A DNA stretch of 52,068 nt from positions 1 through 52,068 of the forward strand of contig JAEMSV010000014.1 in NCBI GenBank assembly GCA_016462625.1. The letters are read 5' to 3'. Below, piece after piece: positions 42,315 to 50,780 of this stretch. The position numbers and the translations under genes are program-made. The stretch is from Solirubrobacteraceae bacterium. Its GTDB lineage: Bacteria; Actinomycetota; Thermoleophilia; Solirubrobacterales; Solirubrobacteraceae. The notes below the pieces were generated by a model. The model ran no database searches. It saw only the letters and a list, made by a program, of their open reading frames with translations, and was not told the DNA's origin. How positions within the stretch are numbered: the stretch's first letter is position 1; the number at the start of each line of letters is the position of its first letter.

Positions 42315-42858
42315 AGCGGAACATGGGAAGCGGACTGAGCGGGTGGTGCACTGTGCGCTTGACGGTGAGCTTGACGAGGGTGGCGTGGAAGCCGTTGTCG
42401 GGGTGGGCGCTCGCCGCCGCGCGGTAGTCCGCGCGCGGGATGCCGAAGCGCCGGATGCCAAAGGTCACGTCGGTCCAGTCGGCGCGGCGGAAGACCTCGG
42501 CCGGATCGTCGGCGGGTCCCGTCGCGCGGACCTTGTGGTGCTCGTCGATCATCCGCGTGACGAGCGGGACGAGGTCCTCGTGCCCGTTCGTCTGCAGCCA
42601 TGCGGTCGCGCGCGCGATCGACGGCGGCAGATAGTCGAAGGTGCCGTCGCTCCAGATCCCGAGGTCGTGGAAGGCCGCTGCGACGTGGTAGGCCGTGCGG
42701 TGCTCGGCGGCCTGCGGGTCGAGGACGTCGACGAAGGTCATCACCCGGTGCAGGTGGTTGCGGTAGGCCGGGAGGTCCGCGCCGATGGCGTCGGTCCAGG
42801 GCGCCAGGAGCGCGTCGATCGTGGGGGCGTCGTCGGTCACGCTCCGCATGTTGGCCAC
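42310..42858 (-). CDS. HD-domain protein (predicted metal-dependent phosphohydrolase), 182 aa
   Basis: HD-superfamily protein: YRNHLHRVMTF carries the first His, YHVAAAFHDLGIW contains the HD pair, and TRMIDEHHKVR holds further ligands. The small domain is soluble and the substrate is unknown; relatives act on nucleotides. Two starts are possible: GTG 42858, which has TACGCC six bases upstream and fits the leaderless pattern, or ATG 42849 three codons on. It is divergent from the FMN reductase-like gene. Confidence 0.85.
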   Translation of the reverse strand: MANMRSVTDDAPTIDALLAPWTDAIGADLPAYRNHLHRVMTFVDVLDPQAAEHRTAYHVAAAFHDLGIWSDGTFDYLPPSIARATAWLQTNGHEDLVPLVTRMIDEHHKVRATGPADDPAEVFRRADWTDVTFGIRRFGIPRADYRAAASAHPDNGFHATLVKLTVKRTVHHPLSPLPMFRW

Positions 42859-42901
42859 GCAACCGGCGTAACGCCAGGCCTGAACGCGAGACGGTGTGCG
42901 C

Positions 42902-43660
42902 ATGCCCATCCCCACTGCCATCCAGGACTTCATCGACCACCAATGCGACACCGCGCCCGCCGCGTATGACGACCTGCGCGCCGTCGTCTTCAACGGGACG
43001 CTGAAGCGCGCGCCCGAGCCGAGCCACACCGACGGGCTGCTGCGGATCCCGGTCGGGATCTTCGACCGGCTCGGCGTCCGGGTCGACGAGGTCCGGACCG
43101 TCGACCGCGTGATCCCGCCCGGCGTCTGGCCCGACATGCGCGAGCACGGTTTCGAGGAGGACGAGTTCCCCGAGATCTACCGCTCGCTCGTGGAGCCCGC
43201 CGACATCATCATTCTCGCCGGGCCGATCTGGCTCGGTGACCAGAGCTCGCTGACGCGGAAGATCGTCGAGCGGCTCTACGCGTACTCGGGCGAGACGAAC
43301 GACCGCGGGCAGTGGTCGTACTACGGCAAGGTCGGCGGCGCGCTGACGACCGGCAACGAGGACGGCGGCAAGCACGTCAACGCCCAGCTGCTCTACGCGC
43401 TGCAGCACATCGGCCTGGTGGTTCCGCCGCAGGCCGAGACCTACTGGAACGGCGAGGCGGGCCCGGGACCGTCGTACCTCGACGGCGACGCGGGCGGCGA
43501 GAAGAACGCCTGGACGACCCGCAACGCGGTCTTCATGGCCTGGAATCTCCTGCATATGGCCCGTTCCCTGAAGGACGCGGGCGGCATTCCCGGGCACGGC
43601 ACGTCGGCCGACGACTGGGACCTGTCGGACCCGGAGCACCCGAATCCCGAATACCGGTAG
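42902..43660 (+). CDS. NAD(P)H-dependent FMN reductase-like flavodoxin-fold protein
   Basis: Flavodoxin-fold protein of 252 residues. The FMN phosphate loop is VVFNGTLKRAPEPSHTDGLL, FMN ring contacts are in IILAGPIWLGDQSS and GGALTTGNEDGGK. The C-terminal part (HGTSADDWDLSDPEHPNPEY) is typical of the NADPH-dependent FMN reductase family in actinobacteria. Likely two-electron reduction of quinones, azo compounds or FMN. GACGGT and a six-base spacer precede ATG 42902. An MFS gene follows 86 bp later. Confidence 0.88.
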   Translation: MPIPTAIQDFIDHQCDTAPAAYDDLRAVVFNGTLKRAPEPSHTDGLLRIPVGIFDRLGVRVDEVRTVDRVIPPGVWPDMREHGFEEDEFPEIYRSLVEPADIIILAGPIWLGDQSSLTRKIVERLYAYSGETNDRGQWSYYGKVGGALTTGNEDGGKHVNAQLLYALQHIGLVVPPQAETYWNGEAGPGPSYLDGDAGGEKNAWTTRNAVFMAWNLLHMARSLKDAGGIPGHGTSADDWDLSDPEHPNPEYR

Positions 43661-43746
43661 CGCACCTCTCGTACGTCCGCCTGCGCGGCCAGGGTCGTGT
43701 GCGCGGGCTCACGCACCGGTTTCCTGACCGGGCCGATGAGGCTCCC

Positions 43747-45216
43747 ATGCCTGCAAGGACTGCACACGCCGCCAGGGACGGGCGGCCCGGAGCGATCGTC
43801 GCGGCGCTCGCCGCGGGGGCGTTCGCGTACTCCGTCCTCCAGACCATCGTCGCGCCCGCGCTCCCCGAGCTCGCGCAGCGCCTGGGCACGACCACCAGCG
43901 ACGCCAGCTGGATCCTCACCGCGCTGCTCCTGAGCGCCTCGGTGCTCACGCCGCTGATCGGACGGCTCGGCGATCTGTACGGCCAGCGGCGCCTCCTCGT
44001 CGCCGCGCTCGCGGTGATGACGGTCGGCACGCTCGTCTCCGCGCTCGCCACGTCGCTCGGCGTGATGATCGCCGGCCGCGTCCTGCAGGGCGCCGGCGCG
44101 GGTCTGTTCCCGCTGGCCTACGGACTGATCCGCCGCGAGCTGCCGCCACATCGGGTGCCGCACGCGATCGGGCTGCTCTCGGCCATGCTCGGCATCGGCG
44201 GCGTCGCCGGCATCGTCGGAGCGGGCGTGATCCTCGCGGCCCTGTCCTTCCACTGGCTGTTCTGGGCTCCCCTGGCCGCCAGCGTCGCGGCGACGTTCGC
44301 GGTCTGGCGGTGGGTGCCCGAGCCGGCCGAGCGACGGGTCGCGCCGCGCGGCCGGGTCAACTGGGCGGGCGCCGCGCTGCTGGCCGCGGGCCTCGTCATC
44401 ACGCTGCTCGGCATCACGCAGGCACGGACCTGGGGATGGGGCTCGGCGCTGAACGTCGGCTGCATCGCGGGCGGCGTGCTCGTCCTGATGCTGTGGGTCG
44501 CGCTGGAGCGCCGCTCGCGGGATCCGCTCGTCGACATGAAGGTGATGGCCGAGCGCGGAGTGTGGACGACGAACGTCGTGACGTTCGTCGTGGGCTTCGG
44601 GATGCTCGCCGGGATGGTGGTCGTGCCAGCGCTGCTGCAGATGCCCGCCGCGACGGGCTACGGGTTCGGCTTCGACGTGCTGCACGCCGGGCTGTGCATG
44701 CTGCCCAGCGGCCTGGGAATGCTCGTCGGCGGCGCGGTGGCCGCACCGCTCCAGGAACGCTCGAGCGCGCGGACGGTGACGCTCGCCGGCGTGACGATGA
44801 TCGGCGTCTCCTACGCGATGCTCGCGGTGGCCCACGGCTCCGCGGGTGACGTGCTCGGCGCGGCGAGCGTCCAGGGCCTGGGCATCGGCCTGGCCTTCGC
44901 GGCGCTGGGGCGGATGATCGTCGAGGCCGCCCCGCACGCCCAGGTCGGCGCGGCGACGGGGATCAACACGATCATGCGGACCGTCGGCGGGGCCTTCGGC
45001 AGCTCGGTCTCGATCTCCCTCCTGGCCGCCCATCTGGTGCCGGGCACGCCGCTTCCGGAGAACGGCGGGTTCAGCCTCGTCTTCTGGGTGGCCGCGGGCG
45101 TGTGCCTCGCGGGACTCCTGATCGGGCTGCTGCTGCCCCGCGAGCGGCCGGTGGTCGTCGTGGCCGCCGTCGAGGATCCGGCGGGCCGGGGCATCCGGCT
45201 CGGCCAGGCCGCCTAG
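43747..45216 (+). CDS. MFS transporter (DHA2 multidrug family), 489 aa
   Basis: Fourteen-helix drug:H+ antiporter. Motif A-type GRLGDLYGQRRLL, then GRVLQGAGAGLFPLAYGLIR and the DHA2 motif C-like GIGGVAGIVGAGVI, are clear. The second half has TGINTIMRTVGGAFGSSVS, another family signature. ATG 43747 begins the protein MPARTAHAARDG. Likely drug efflux. The TAG stop shares CTAG with the convergent P450 gene. Confidence 0.93.
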   Translation: MPARTAHAARDGRPGAIVAALAAGAFAYSVLQTIVAPALPELAQRLGTTTSDASWILTALLLSASVLTPLIGRLGDLYGQRRLLVAALAVMTVGTLVSALATSLGVMIAGRVLQGAGAGLFPLAYGLIRRELPPHRVPHAIGLLSAMLGIGGVAGIVGAGVILAALSFHWLFWAPLAASVAATFAVWRWVPEPAERRVAPRGRVNWAGAALLAAGLVITLLGITQARTWGWGSALNVGCIAGGVLVLMLWVALERRSRDPLVDMKVMAERGVWTTNVVTFVVGFGMLAGMVVVPALLQMPAATGYGFGFDVLHAGLCMLPSGLGMLVGGAVAAPLQERSSARTVTLAGVTMIGVSYAMLAVAHGSAGDVLGAASVQGLGIGLAFAALGRMIVEAAPHAQVGAATGINTIMRTVGGAFGSSVSISLLAAHLVPGTPLPENGGFSLVFWVAAGVCLAGLLIGLLLPRERPVVVVAAVEDPAGRGIRLGQAA

Positions 45217-46661
45217 CCGCACTCGCGCTTGCGTAGCACCATCGGGAGCCCGTCGAGCGGCCGGTAGGTGATGCTCGCCTCGGGGACGACGTCGGCGCCG
45301 GGCTCGAGGTCGAACGTGTAGCGCTGGGCGATCATCGCGGCGAGCAGGATGCCCTCCATGAGCGCGAATCCGCTGCCGACGCAGATCCGCCGGCCCGCGC
45401 CGAAGGGCATGAACGCCTGGCGCGGGCGATGCGGATCCGCGTGCAGGAACCGGCGCGGGTCGAAGCCCTCCGGGTTCGGCCAGATGGTCGGATCGCGGTG
45501 CAGGACGTAGGGCAGGATGAACATCGTCGACCCGGGCCGGACGCGCGCGCCGCCGACCTCGTCTTCGGCGACCGACTCGCGGCTGATCGCCGGCACCGGC
45601 GGATAGAGCCGCATCGACTCCTGAAAGACCGCCGCCGTGTAGGGCAGGTTGTCGACGTCCTCCGCAGTCGGCTCGCGGCCACCGAGGACGGCGTCGACCT
45701 CGGCGTGCAGCTGCTCGCGGACCTCGGGATGGCGCGAGAGCAGGAGCCACATCCAGCCCAGGGCGTTCGCGGTCGTCTCGTGGCCCGCGGCGAGGAACGT
45801 CATGACCTCGTCGCGCACCTGCTCGCGGCTCATACCCGTACCGGTCTCCTCGTCGCGGGCGGCGAGCAGCAGCGCGAGGAGGTTCTCCTGATCGGCGTCG
45901 GGGTCGGCCTCGTGGCGGTCGATCATCGGCTGGACGACGCCGTCGAGCGCAGTGATCGCCCGCTGGGCCTTGCGCCACTGGCGCGAGCGCGCGCGCAGGA
46001 TCGTGTCGAGCTCGAGCCCGGCCTTCATGCCGAGCCGGGTGGCCGGGCCCTGGCGCAGATAGGTCGCGCCGGCGTGCAGGACGTCGGTCATCGCGTGGCC
46101 GACGAGCGCGGTGGTCTCGTCGTCGACCCGCACCCCGAAGAGCGCGCGGTCGACGACGTCGAGCGTCAGGGCGTTCATGGCCGCGGCGACGTCGATCGGC
46201 CGTCCGTCCGGCTCGGTGTCCCAGCGATCGAGCCAGTCCGTGGCCGCCGCGGTCATGTGCCCGGCCATCGGCGCGAGATGGCGCTTGGCGAACATCGGCT
46301 GGACGAGCGCGCGCTGGCGCTGCCAGTTGCCCGGGTCGGGATTCGTCAGCAGTCCGCGGCCCAGGAGGACCGCGAGGATCTGGTAGTTGACGTCCTTCGT
46401 GTAGCGGTCCTGGTTGGTGATCAGGACCTGACGCGTCTGCTCGGGGCTGCGGACGATGAAGATGTCGTTGGCCGGGGCGGCCGTGATCTTGATGATGCCC
46501 GGCGCGCCGGGGATCCGGCACAGCGGACCCAGCGGATCGTGGCGCGCGGCGGCGCGGAGATAGCGGAAGAGCTCGCGGCCGCGGAGGTGGTACGGGGGAG
46601 CTTCGGTGGGGGGAGCGCTCGAGGGCCTGGACTCAGTCGGGCGCTGCGTCGTGGTGGCCAT
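45213..46661 (-). CDS. Cytochrome P450, 482 aa
   Basis: Heme-thiolate monooxygenase. The I-helix oxygen-activation motif is FLAAGHETTANAL, the ExxR motif is ESMRLYP, and the heme loop is FGAGRRICVGSGFA with Cys427. The sequence is close to the bacterial CYP102/CYP4-like eukaryotic-type P450s (CYP110 kind) that hydroxylate fatty acids or alkanes. No ferredoxin gene is adjacent. The promoter has TAGCAT six bases before ATG 46661 and an overlapping palindrome, so it is probably under a repressor. Confidence 0.95.
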   Translation of the reverse strand: MATTTQRPTESRPSSAPPTEAPPYHLRGRELFRYLRAAARHDPLGPLCRIPGAPGIIKITAAPANDIFIVRSPEQTRQVLITNQDRYTKDVNYQILAVLLGRGLLTNPDPGNWQRQRALVQPMFAKRHLAPMAGHMTAAATDWLDRWDTEPDGRPIDVAAAMNALTLDVVDRALFGVRVDDETTALVGHAMTDVLHAGATYLRQGPATRLGMKAGLELDTILRARSRQWRKAQRAITALDGVVQPMIDRHEADPDADQENLLALLLAARDEETGTGMSREQVRDEVMTFLAAGHETTANALGWMWLLLSRHPEVREQLHAEVDAVLGGREPTAEDVDNLPYTAAVFQESMRLYPPVPAISRESVAEDEVGGARVRPGSTMFILPYVLHRDPTIWPNPEGFDPRRFLHADPHRPRQAFMPFGAGRRICVGSGFALMEGILLAAMIAQRYTFDLEPGADVVPEASITYRPLDGLPMVLRKRECG

Positions 46662-46667
46662 TTCGCG

Positions 46668-46673
46668 ATGCTA
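46668..46673 (-). promoter_or_regulatory. -10 element TAGCAT of the P450 gene
   Basis: Minus-strand TAGCAT, six bases, then ATG 46661. A TTCTCC hexamer 17 bp upstream could be a weak -35. Confidence 0.55.
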
Positions 46674-46686
46674 CCACCCGGTAGCA
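46669..46686. promoter_or_regulatory. Probable operator of the P450 gene
   Basis: TGCTACCACCCGGTAGCA has perfect 7-bp arms and a 4-bp spacer and overlaps the -10. No regulator gene is adjacent, so the binding protein must be encoded elsewhere. Confidence 0.55.
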
Positions 46687-46743
46687 AGCGGGAGAACCTG
46701 TCACAAATTCGCAGGGGCCGGCCACCCCCGCCGCCTGTTCGCG

Positions 46744-46749
46744 CATGAT
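46744..46749 (+). promoter_or_regulatory. -10 element CATGAT of the RecD2-like gene
   Basis: CATGAT, seven bases, then ATG 46757. It overlaps the alternative upstream ATGs at 46745 and 46748. Confidence 0.38.
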
Positions 46750-46756
46750 GCTCGTC

Positions 46757-48886
46757 ATGGCGAGCTCCGGCGCCACCGCCCAGACCACCCGCGTACGCGA
46801 GCGCGCGCGCATCGAACGCTTCGTCCACCGCGGCGACGGCGGCTTCCGCATCGCGGAGGTCAAGCTGGCCGACGGGCGCGAGGCGACGGCGCTCGGGCGG
46901 ATGGGCGAGCTGCAGACCCGCGAGATCGCCCTGCTCGAAGGCGTCTGGGTCGAGCACGAGCGCTACGGCGACCAGCTGCGCGTCGACCGCGCGCTGCCCG
47001 ACGACCTCTCCGACCCCGACGCGATCACGGCCTACCTCGCGCTCACGCCGCACGTCACCCACAAGAAGCTGCACGCGCTGCTCGACGCAGCGGGTCAGCA
47101 GGATCCGATCGCGTACGTCGACACCGATCCGCTCGGCGTGTTCGGCTCGGTCGGCATGGGCGAGCGCCACGCCGCGGCGGCCGCGATGGACTGGCAGCGA
47201 CGGGCGGCGCTGCGGCGGCTGCGCGCATGGCTGCAGCCGCGCGGGCTCGGGCGGCTGGTCCCGGCGATCTGCGGGCGCGGAGCGACGAAGGCGGCCGAGC
47301 GCGTGCTCGCCGATCCCTACGTGCTCGCCGAGCGCTACGAGGTCCCGGTCGCGACCGTCGACGAGCTCGTCTCCGAGCCCGACCCGGTACGCCGCGCCGA
47401 GGCGACGGTCGTGACCGTGCTGCGCGACGCGGCCCGCAGCGGTCACACCGGGCTGCCCCTCGACGTCCTGCGCGAGCACGCGGCGGAGGCGGCGACGGAC
47501 GAGACGCTCACCTCGCTGCGCAAGCGCGGCGCGATCCGCGTGGGCGAGGCGCTGATCCAGCCGACCCTGCTGGCGGTGCAGGAGGACGAGATCGCCGAGA
47601 CGCTGCGCGAGCTCGCCGAGGCGGAGGTGTCCGAGCCGGTGCGCGACGAGGAGCTCGCGAGCTTCCTGACCGACGAGCAGCACGCCGCGGTGCACGCCGC
47701 GTTCGCCGGCCAGCTCACGGTGATCATCGGCGGGCCGGGCACCGGCAAGAGCACGCTGATCGGCGAGATCGTGCAGGTCGCCGAGCGCCATGACCTCACC
47801 GTCGGGCTGTGCGCGCCAACCGGCAAGGCCGCGCGGCGGCTGTCGCAGGCAACCGGCCGCGAGGCCTTCACGATCCACTCGCTGGCGAAAATCACACCGC
47901 CCGAGGACGGGGAGCCGTGGGACGTCACGTCGCGCTCGGACCCGCGGCTGGCCAGCGCCGGGCCGGACGAGGACTTCGACCTGCTGGTCTGCGACGAGGC
48001 GTCGATGCTCACGTGTGAGCTGACCGTGATGCTGCTCGCCTGCCTGGGCTCGGAGACGCATCTCGTGCTGGTCGGGGACGCCGACCAGCTCCCGCCCGTG
48101 GGCCCGGGCGACGTGCTCGACACGATCGTCGCGGCGCCGCGAGCGCCTGTCTTCGAGTTGACCGAGATCAAGCGCCAGGCGGGCGACAGCGTGATCCCGC
48201 GAGTCGCGCGGCGGGTGCTGACGGGTGATCGCCCGGACATCGACGCGCCGCAGGACGCGCCGGAGCGGGACTTCTGGCTGACGATCGCCGGCAGCGCCGC
48301 GGAGGCGCACGACCGCGCGGTGAGCCTGGCGTCGGGCCGGATGGCGCGGCATCTGAACGTGGACCCGGTGTGGGGCATCCAGGTGCTCGCCCCGACGAAT
48401 CATGAGCTCGACGTGCTGAACGGGCGGCTGCAGGCGCTGCTGAACCCCGACGGCAAGCCGGTCCCCGACACGCGCCTGCGCGTCGGCGACAAGCTGCTGC
48501 AGACCCTGAACGCGCGCGAGCAGGGACTCGTCAACGGAGACCTGCTGCGCCTCGACGGCCTCGAGCGCGGCGGTGCCCGCCTGCGCCTGACCTTCGAGGA
48601 CGGCACGCACAACGCGATCAGCGCCAAGCTCGCCCACCGGCTGCGGCCGGCCTACGCGATGACCGCGCACCGGGCGCAGGGCTCCGAGTTCCCGGGCGTG
48701 ATCGTCGTGCTGACCACAGCGGCGGCGCGCCCCCTGAACCGCAACTGGCTCTACACCGCGATCACGCGCGCGCAGCGCGCGTGCATCGTCGTCGCGGAGG
48801 AGCGCGCGCTCGAGCTGGCGCTCGGCCGCGGCGTCCGGGGCACGCGCTGGACCGGGCTGGGCGCGCGCCGGGCCGATCTCGGGTAG
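46757..48886 (+). CDS. RecD2-like ATP-dependent DNA helicase, 709 aa
   Basis: Superfamily 1B 5'-3' helicase. An N-terminal OB-like region is followed by helix-hairpin-helix-type repeats (about 90-270) and then the motor: Walker A GGPGTGKSTL at about 325, Walker B LLVCDEAS, motif III LVGDADQLPPVGPG, and the C-terminal UvrD-like part with MTAHRAQGSEFPGV and YTAITRAQRACIVV. RecD2 acts in DNA repair outside RecBCD. ATG 46757 has CATGAT seven bases upstream; ATG 46745 is an alternative start. The next three genes follow closely on the same strand. Confidence 0.92.
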   Translation: MASSGATAQTTRVRERARIERFVHRGDGGFRIAEVKLADGREATALGRMGELQTREIALLEGVWVEHERYGDQLRVDRALPDDLSDPDAITAYLALTPHVTHKKLHALLDAAGQQDPIAYVDTDPLGVFGSVGMGERHAAAAAMDWQRRAALRRLRAWLQPRGLGRLVPAICGRGATKAAERVLADPYVLAERYEVPVATVDELVSEPDPVRRAEATVVTVLRDAARSGHTGLPLDVLREHAAEAATDETLTSLRKRGAIRVGEALIQPTLLAVQEDEIAETLRELAEAEVSEPVRDEELASFLTDEQHAAVHAAFAGQLTVIIGGPGTGKSTLIGEIVQVAERHDLTVGLCAPTGKAARRLSQATGREAFTIHSLAKITPPEDGEPWDVTSRSDPRLASAGPDEDFDLLVCDEASMLTCELTVMLLACLGSETHLVLVGDADQLPPVGPGDVLDTIVAAPRAPVFELTEIKRQAGDSVIPRVARRVLTGDRPDIDAPQDAPERDFWLTIAGSAAEAHDRAVSLASGRMARHLNVDPVWGIQVLAPTNHELDVLNGRLQALLNPDGKPVPDTRLRVGDKLLQTLNAREQGLVNGDLLRLDGLERGGARLRLTFEDGTHNAISAKLAHRLRPAYAMTAHRAQGSEFPGVIVVLTTAAARPLNRNWLYTAITRAQRACIVVAEERALELALGRGVRGTRWTGLGARRADLG

Positions 48887-48889
48887 GAA
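48884..48889 (+). promoter_or_regulatory. -10 element TAGGAA formed by the recD2 stop codon
   Basis: The TAG stop (48884-48886) forms the first half of a hexamer seven bases before ATG 48897. Confidence 0.35.
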
Positions 48890-48896
48890 CCAGGGC

Positions 48897-49694
48897 ATGT
48901 CCCTGACGCTCGGCACCGCCCCCTTCGCCGCCCAACGCGCCGGGGTCTTCAACTTCGACCTCGCGCAGAGCTCCCCGGCGCACCAGATCTACTTCGTGCC
49001 CGATCCCCGCCGGCTGCGGGCGATCGTGGGCGATGTCGTGGTGCTCGACACCGTGCGGGCACAGCTGCTCTACGAGTCGAACATCCCGCCGCGGGTCTAC
49101 GCGCCGCTCGAGGACTACGCGATGGACGCGTTCACCCCGACCCAGACGACGTCGCACTGCCCGTTCAAGGGCGACGCCTCGTACTGGACCTTCCAGGCGG
49201 GCGAGCGGGAGATCCCCGACCTCCTGTGGGCCTACCCCGAGCCGATCGCCGCCGCGCCGTTCCTCGCCGGCCACGCCGCGCTGTACGGGAACAAGGTCGA
49301 CGCGTGGCTCGTCGAGGACGACCACGTCTTCGCCCACCTGCGCGATCCGTTCCACCGCGTCGACGTGCACGACAGCTCGCGCGGGCTCGTCGTGCGGGTC
49401 GGCGGCGAGGAGATCCTGCGCGCGGCGCAACACAAGCTCCTGTTCGAGACGGGCCTGCCGCCCCGCGCCTACGTCCCGGCGGCCGCCGTAGCGCCCGGGC
49501 TGGTCACGCCCGGGTCGGGCAAGCGCACCCTCTGCCCGTACAAGGGCGAGACGACCTACTGGACCGTGGCGGGCGTGACCGACGCCGCGTGGAGCTACGA
49601 CGCGCCGCTGGCCGAGGCCGGGCGTATCCAGTCCCACCTCTCCTTCGACACCGAGCTCGAGGGTGTCGAAGTCGACATCGGCGGACAGCCGTAG
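48897..49694 (+). CDS. Double DUF427 protein, 265 aa
   Basis: Two DUF427 domains in tandem, at about residues 30-125 and 140-230. Each has the pattern G-x-V-(V)-LDT...LL-E-x-x-(IP/LP)PR-Y-P followed by HCPFKG or LCPYKGETTYW and a DAAW-type end. DUF427 proteins are soluble beta-barrel-like proteins of unknown role. It follows recD2 by 10 bp. Confidence 0.88.
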   Translation: MSLTLGTAPFAAQRAGVFNFDLAQSSPAHQIYFVPDPRRLRAIVGDVVVLDTVRAQLLYESNIPPRVYAPLEDYAMDAFTPTQTTSHCPFKGDASYWTFQAGEREIPDLLWAYPEPIAAAPFLAGHAALYGNKVDAWLVEDDHVFAHLRDPFHRVDVHDSSRGLVVRVGGEEILRAAQHKLLFETGLPPRAYVPAAAVAPGLVTPGSGKRTLCPYKGETTYWTVAGVTDAAWSYDAPLAEAGRIQSHLSFDTELEGVEVDIGGQP

Positions 49695-49697
49695 TGT
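49692..49697 (+). promoter_or_regulatory. -10 element TAGTGT formed by the DUF427 stop codon
   Basis: TAGTGT begins with the TAG stop (49692-49694) and lies seven bases before ATG 49705. Confidence 0.42.
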
Positions 49698-49704
49698 CCT
49701 AGCC

Positions 49705-49917
49705 ATGGCCGATATCGAACGCCGCCCCAACCGCACGCCCCGCGCCTCGCGCGAAGCCCGCGCCTACCGCCTCGTCGTCGGAGGATCGGTTGCCGCCGTC
49801 GTGGCGGTCGTCGGCGTCGTGCTCGCCGTCGTCGGCGTCATCGGCGGGTTCATCCCGCTGGTCGCGATCATCATCGCCGCGGTCTGCTTCTTCCTGTTCC
49901 GCCGGGCGGTGTCCTGA
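49705..49917 (+). CDS. Small membrane protein, 70 aa
   Basis: A basic N-terminus (MADIERRPNRTPRASREARA) precedes a long hydrophobic region (about 26-66) that forms one or two helices. No family is recognised. The leaderless promoter and the tight spacing to phzF (5 bp) support it as a real gene. Confidence 0.72.
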   Translation: MADIERRPNRTPRASREARAYRLVVGGSVAAVVAVVGVVLAVVGVIGGFIPLVAIIIAAVCFFLFRRAVS

Positions 49918-49922
49918 GCCTC

Positions 49923-50762
49923 GTGGACGTCCAGCGGCTCAGCGCGTTCACGGTCGACGGACGGGGCGGCAACCCCGCGGGCGTCGTGCTCGGCGAGACG
50001 CTGCCCGACGCGGCGACCATGCAGCGGACCGCCGCGGATCTCGGCTACTCGGAGACCGCGTTCCTCGAGCGGACCGGCCCGCGCAGCGCCCACGTGCGGT
50101 ACTTCAGCCCGGCCGCCGAGGTCCCCTTCTGCGGGCACGCGACGATCGCGACCGCCGTGGCGCTCGCGGAGGCCGACGGCCCGGGCGCGTTCACCTTCGA
50201 GACCGCCGCGGGGCCGATCGGCATCGAGACGGCCCGCGACGACGATGGCGCGATCACCGCGACACTGACCTCCGTCGCAACCGATCTGCGGCCGCTGCCC
50301 GACGGGTTCCTCGGAGCGATCCTGCCGCTCCTGGGGTGGCACGATTCCGAGCTCGACCCGGCGCTCCCGCCCGCCTTCGCGTACGCCGGCGCCTGGCATC
50401 TCGTCCTCGCGGTCGCCCAGCCCGAGACGCTCGCGCGGCTCGACTACGTCTTCGACGCCGTGCGCGCGCTGATGCTCGAGCACGACCTCACAACGCTCCA
50501 GCTCATCTGGCGCGAGCACGAGACGGCGTTCCGCTCGCGCAACCCGTTCCCGGTCGGCGGCGTCGTCGAGGACCCGGCGACCGGCGCCGCGGCGGCGGCG
50601 CTCGGCGGCTACCTGCGCGCCCGCGGCGAGCTGACGCCGCCGGCGCGGTTCACGATCGCCCAGGGCGTCGAGATGGGCGCGCCCAGCCGGCTCCTGGTGG
50701 AGCTGCTGCCCGGCGAGGACGGCGTCCGCGTCACGGGCACCGCGTCACCGATCACGGGCTGA
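49923..50762 (+). CDS. PhzF family isomerase/epimerase, 279 aa
   Basis: Diaminopimelate-epimerase-like fold in two halves. NPAGVVLG, the catalytic Glu44 in GYSETAFLE, FCGHATIATAVAL and the C-terminal EDPATGAAAAALGGYL are the family signatures. Family members isomerise small amino- or keto-acid compounds; the phenazine pathway itself is not implied, since no other phz genes are here. GTG 49923 is 5 bp after the preceding stop, so it is in the same transcript. Confidence 0.92.
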   Translation: MDVQRLSAFTVDGRGGNPAGVVLGETLPDAATMQRTAADLGYSETAFLERTGPRSAHVRYFSPAAEVPFCGHATIATAVALAEADGPGAFTFETAAGPIGIETARDDDGAITATLTSVATDLRPLPDGFLGAILPLLGWHDSELDPALPPAFAYAGAWHLVLAVAQPETLARLDYVFDAVRALMLEHDLTTLQLIWREHETAFRSRNPFPVGGVVEDPATGAAAAALGGYLRARGELTPPARFTIAQGVEMGAPSRLLVELLPGEDGVRVTGTASPITG

Positions 50763-50780
50763 CGGCGGCGCTGAGATCAG

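Noticed and set aside
43441..46521. 1026-codon minus-strand frame opposite the FMN reductase and MFS genes and overlapping the P450 in another frame
   Set aside because: Shadow frame; the real genes have complete family motifs.
46421..48952. 843-codon minus-strand frame opposite the RecD2-like helicase
   Set aside because: Arg/Gly/Asp-rich antisense text with no domain; the helicase motifs on the plus strand are complete.
49923..50762. PhzF gene as a sign of phenazine synthesis
   Set aside because: No other phz genes are nearby, and PhzF relatives are widespread with other substrates.
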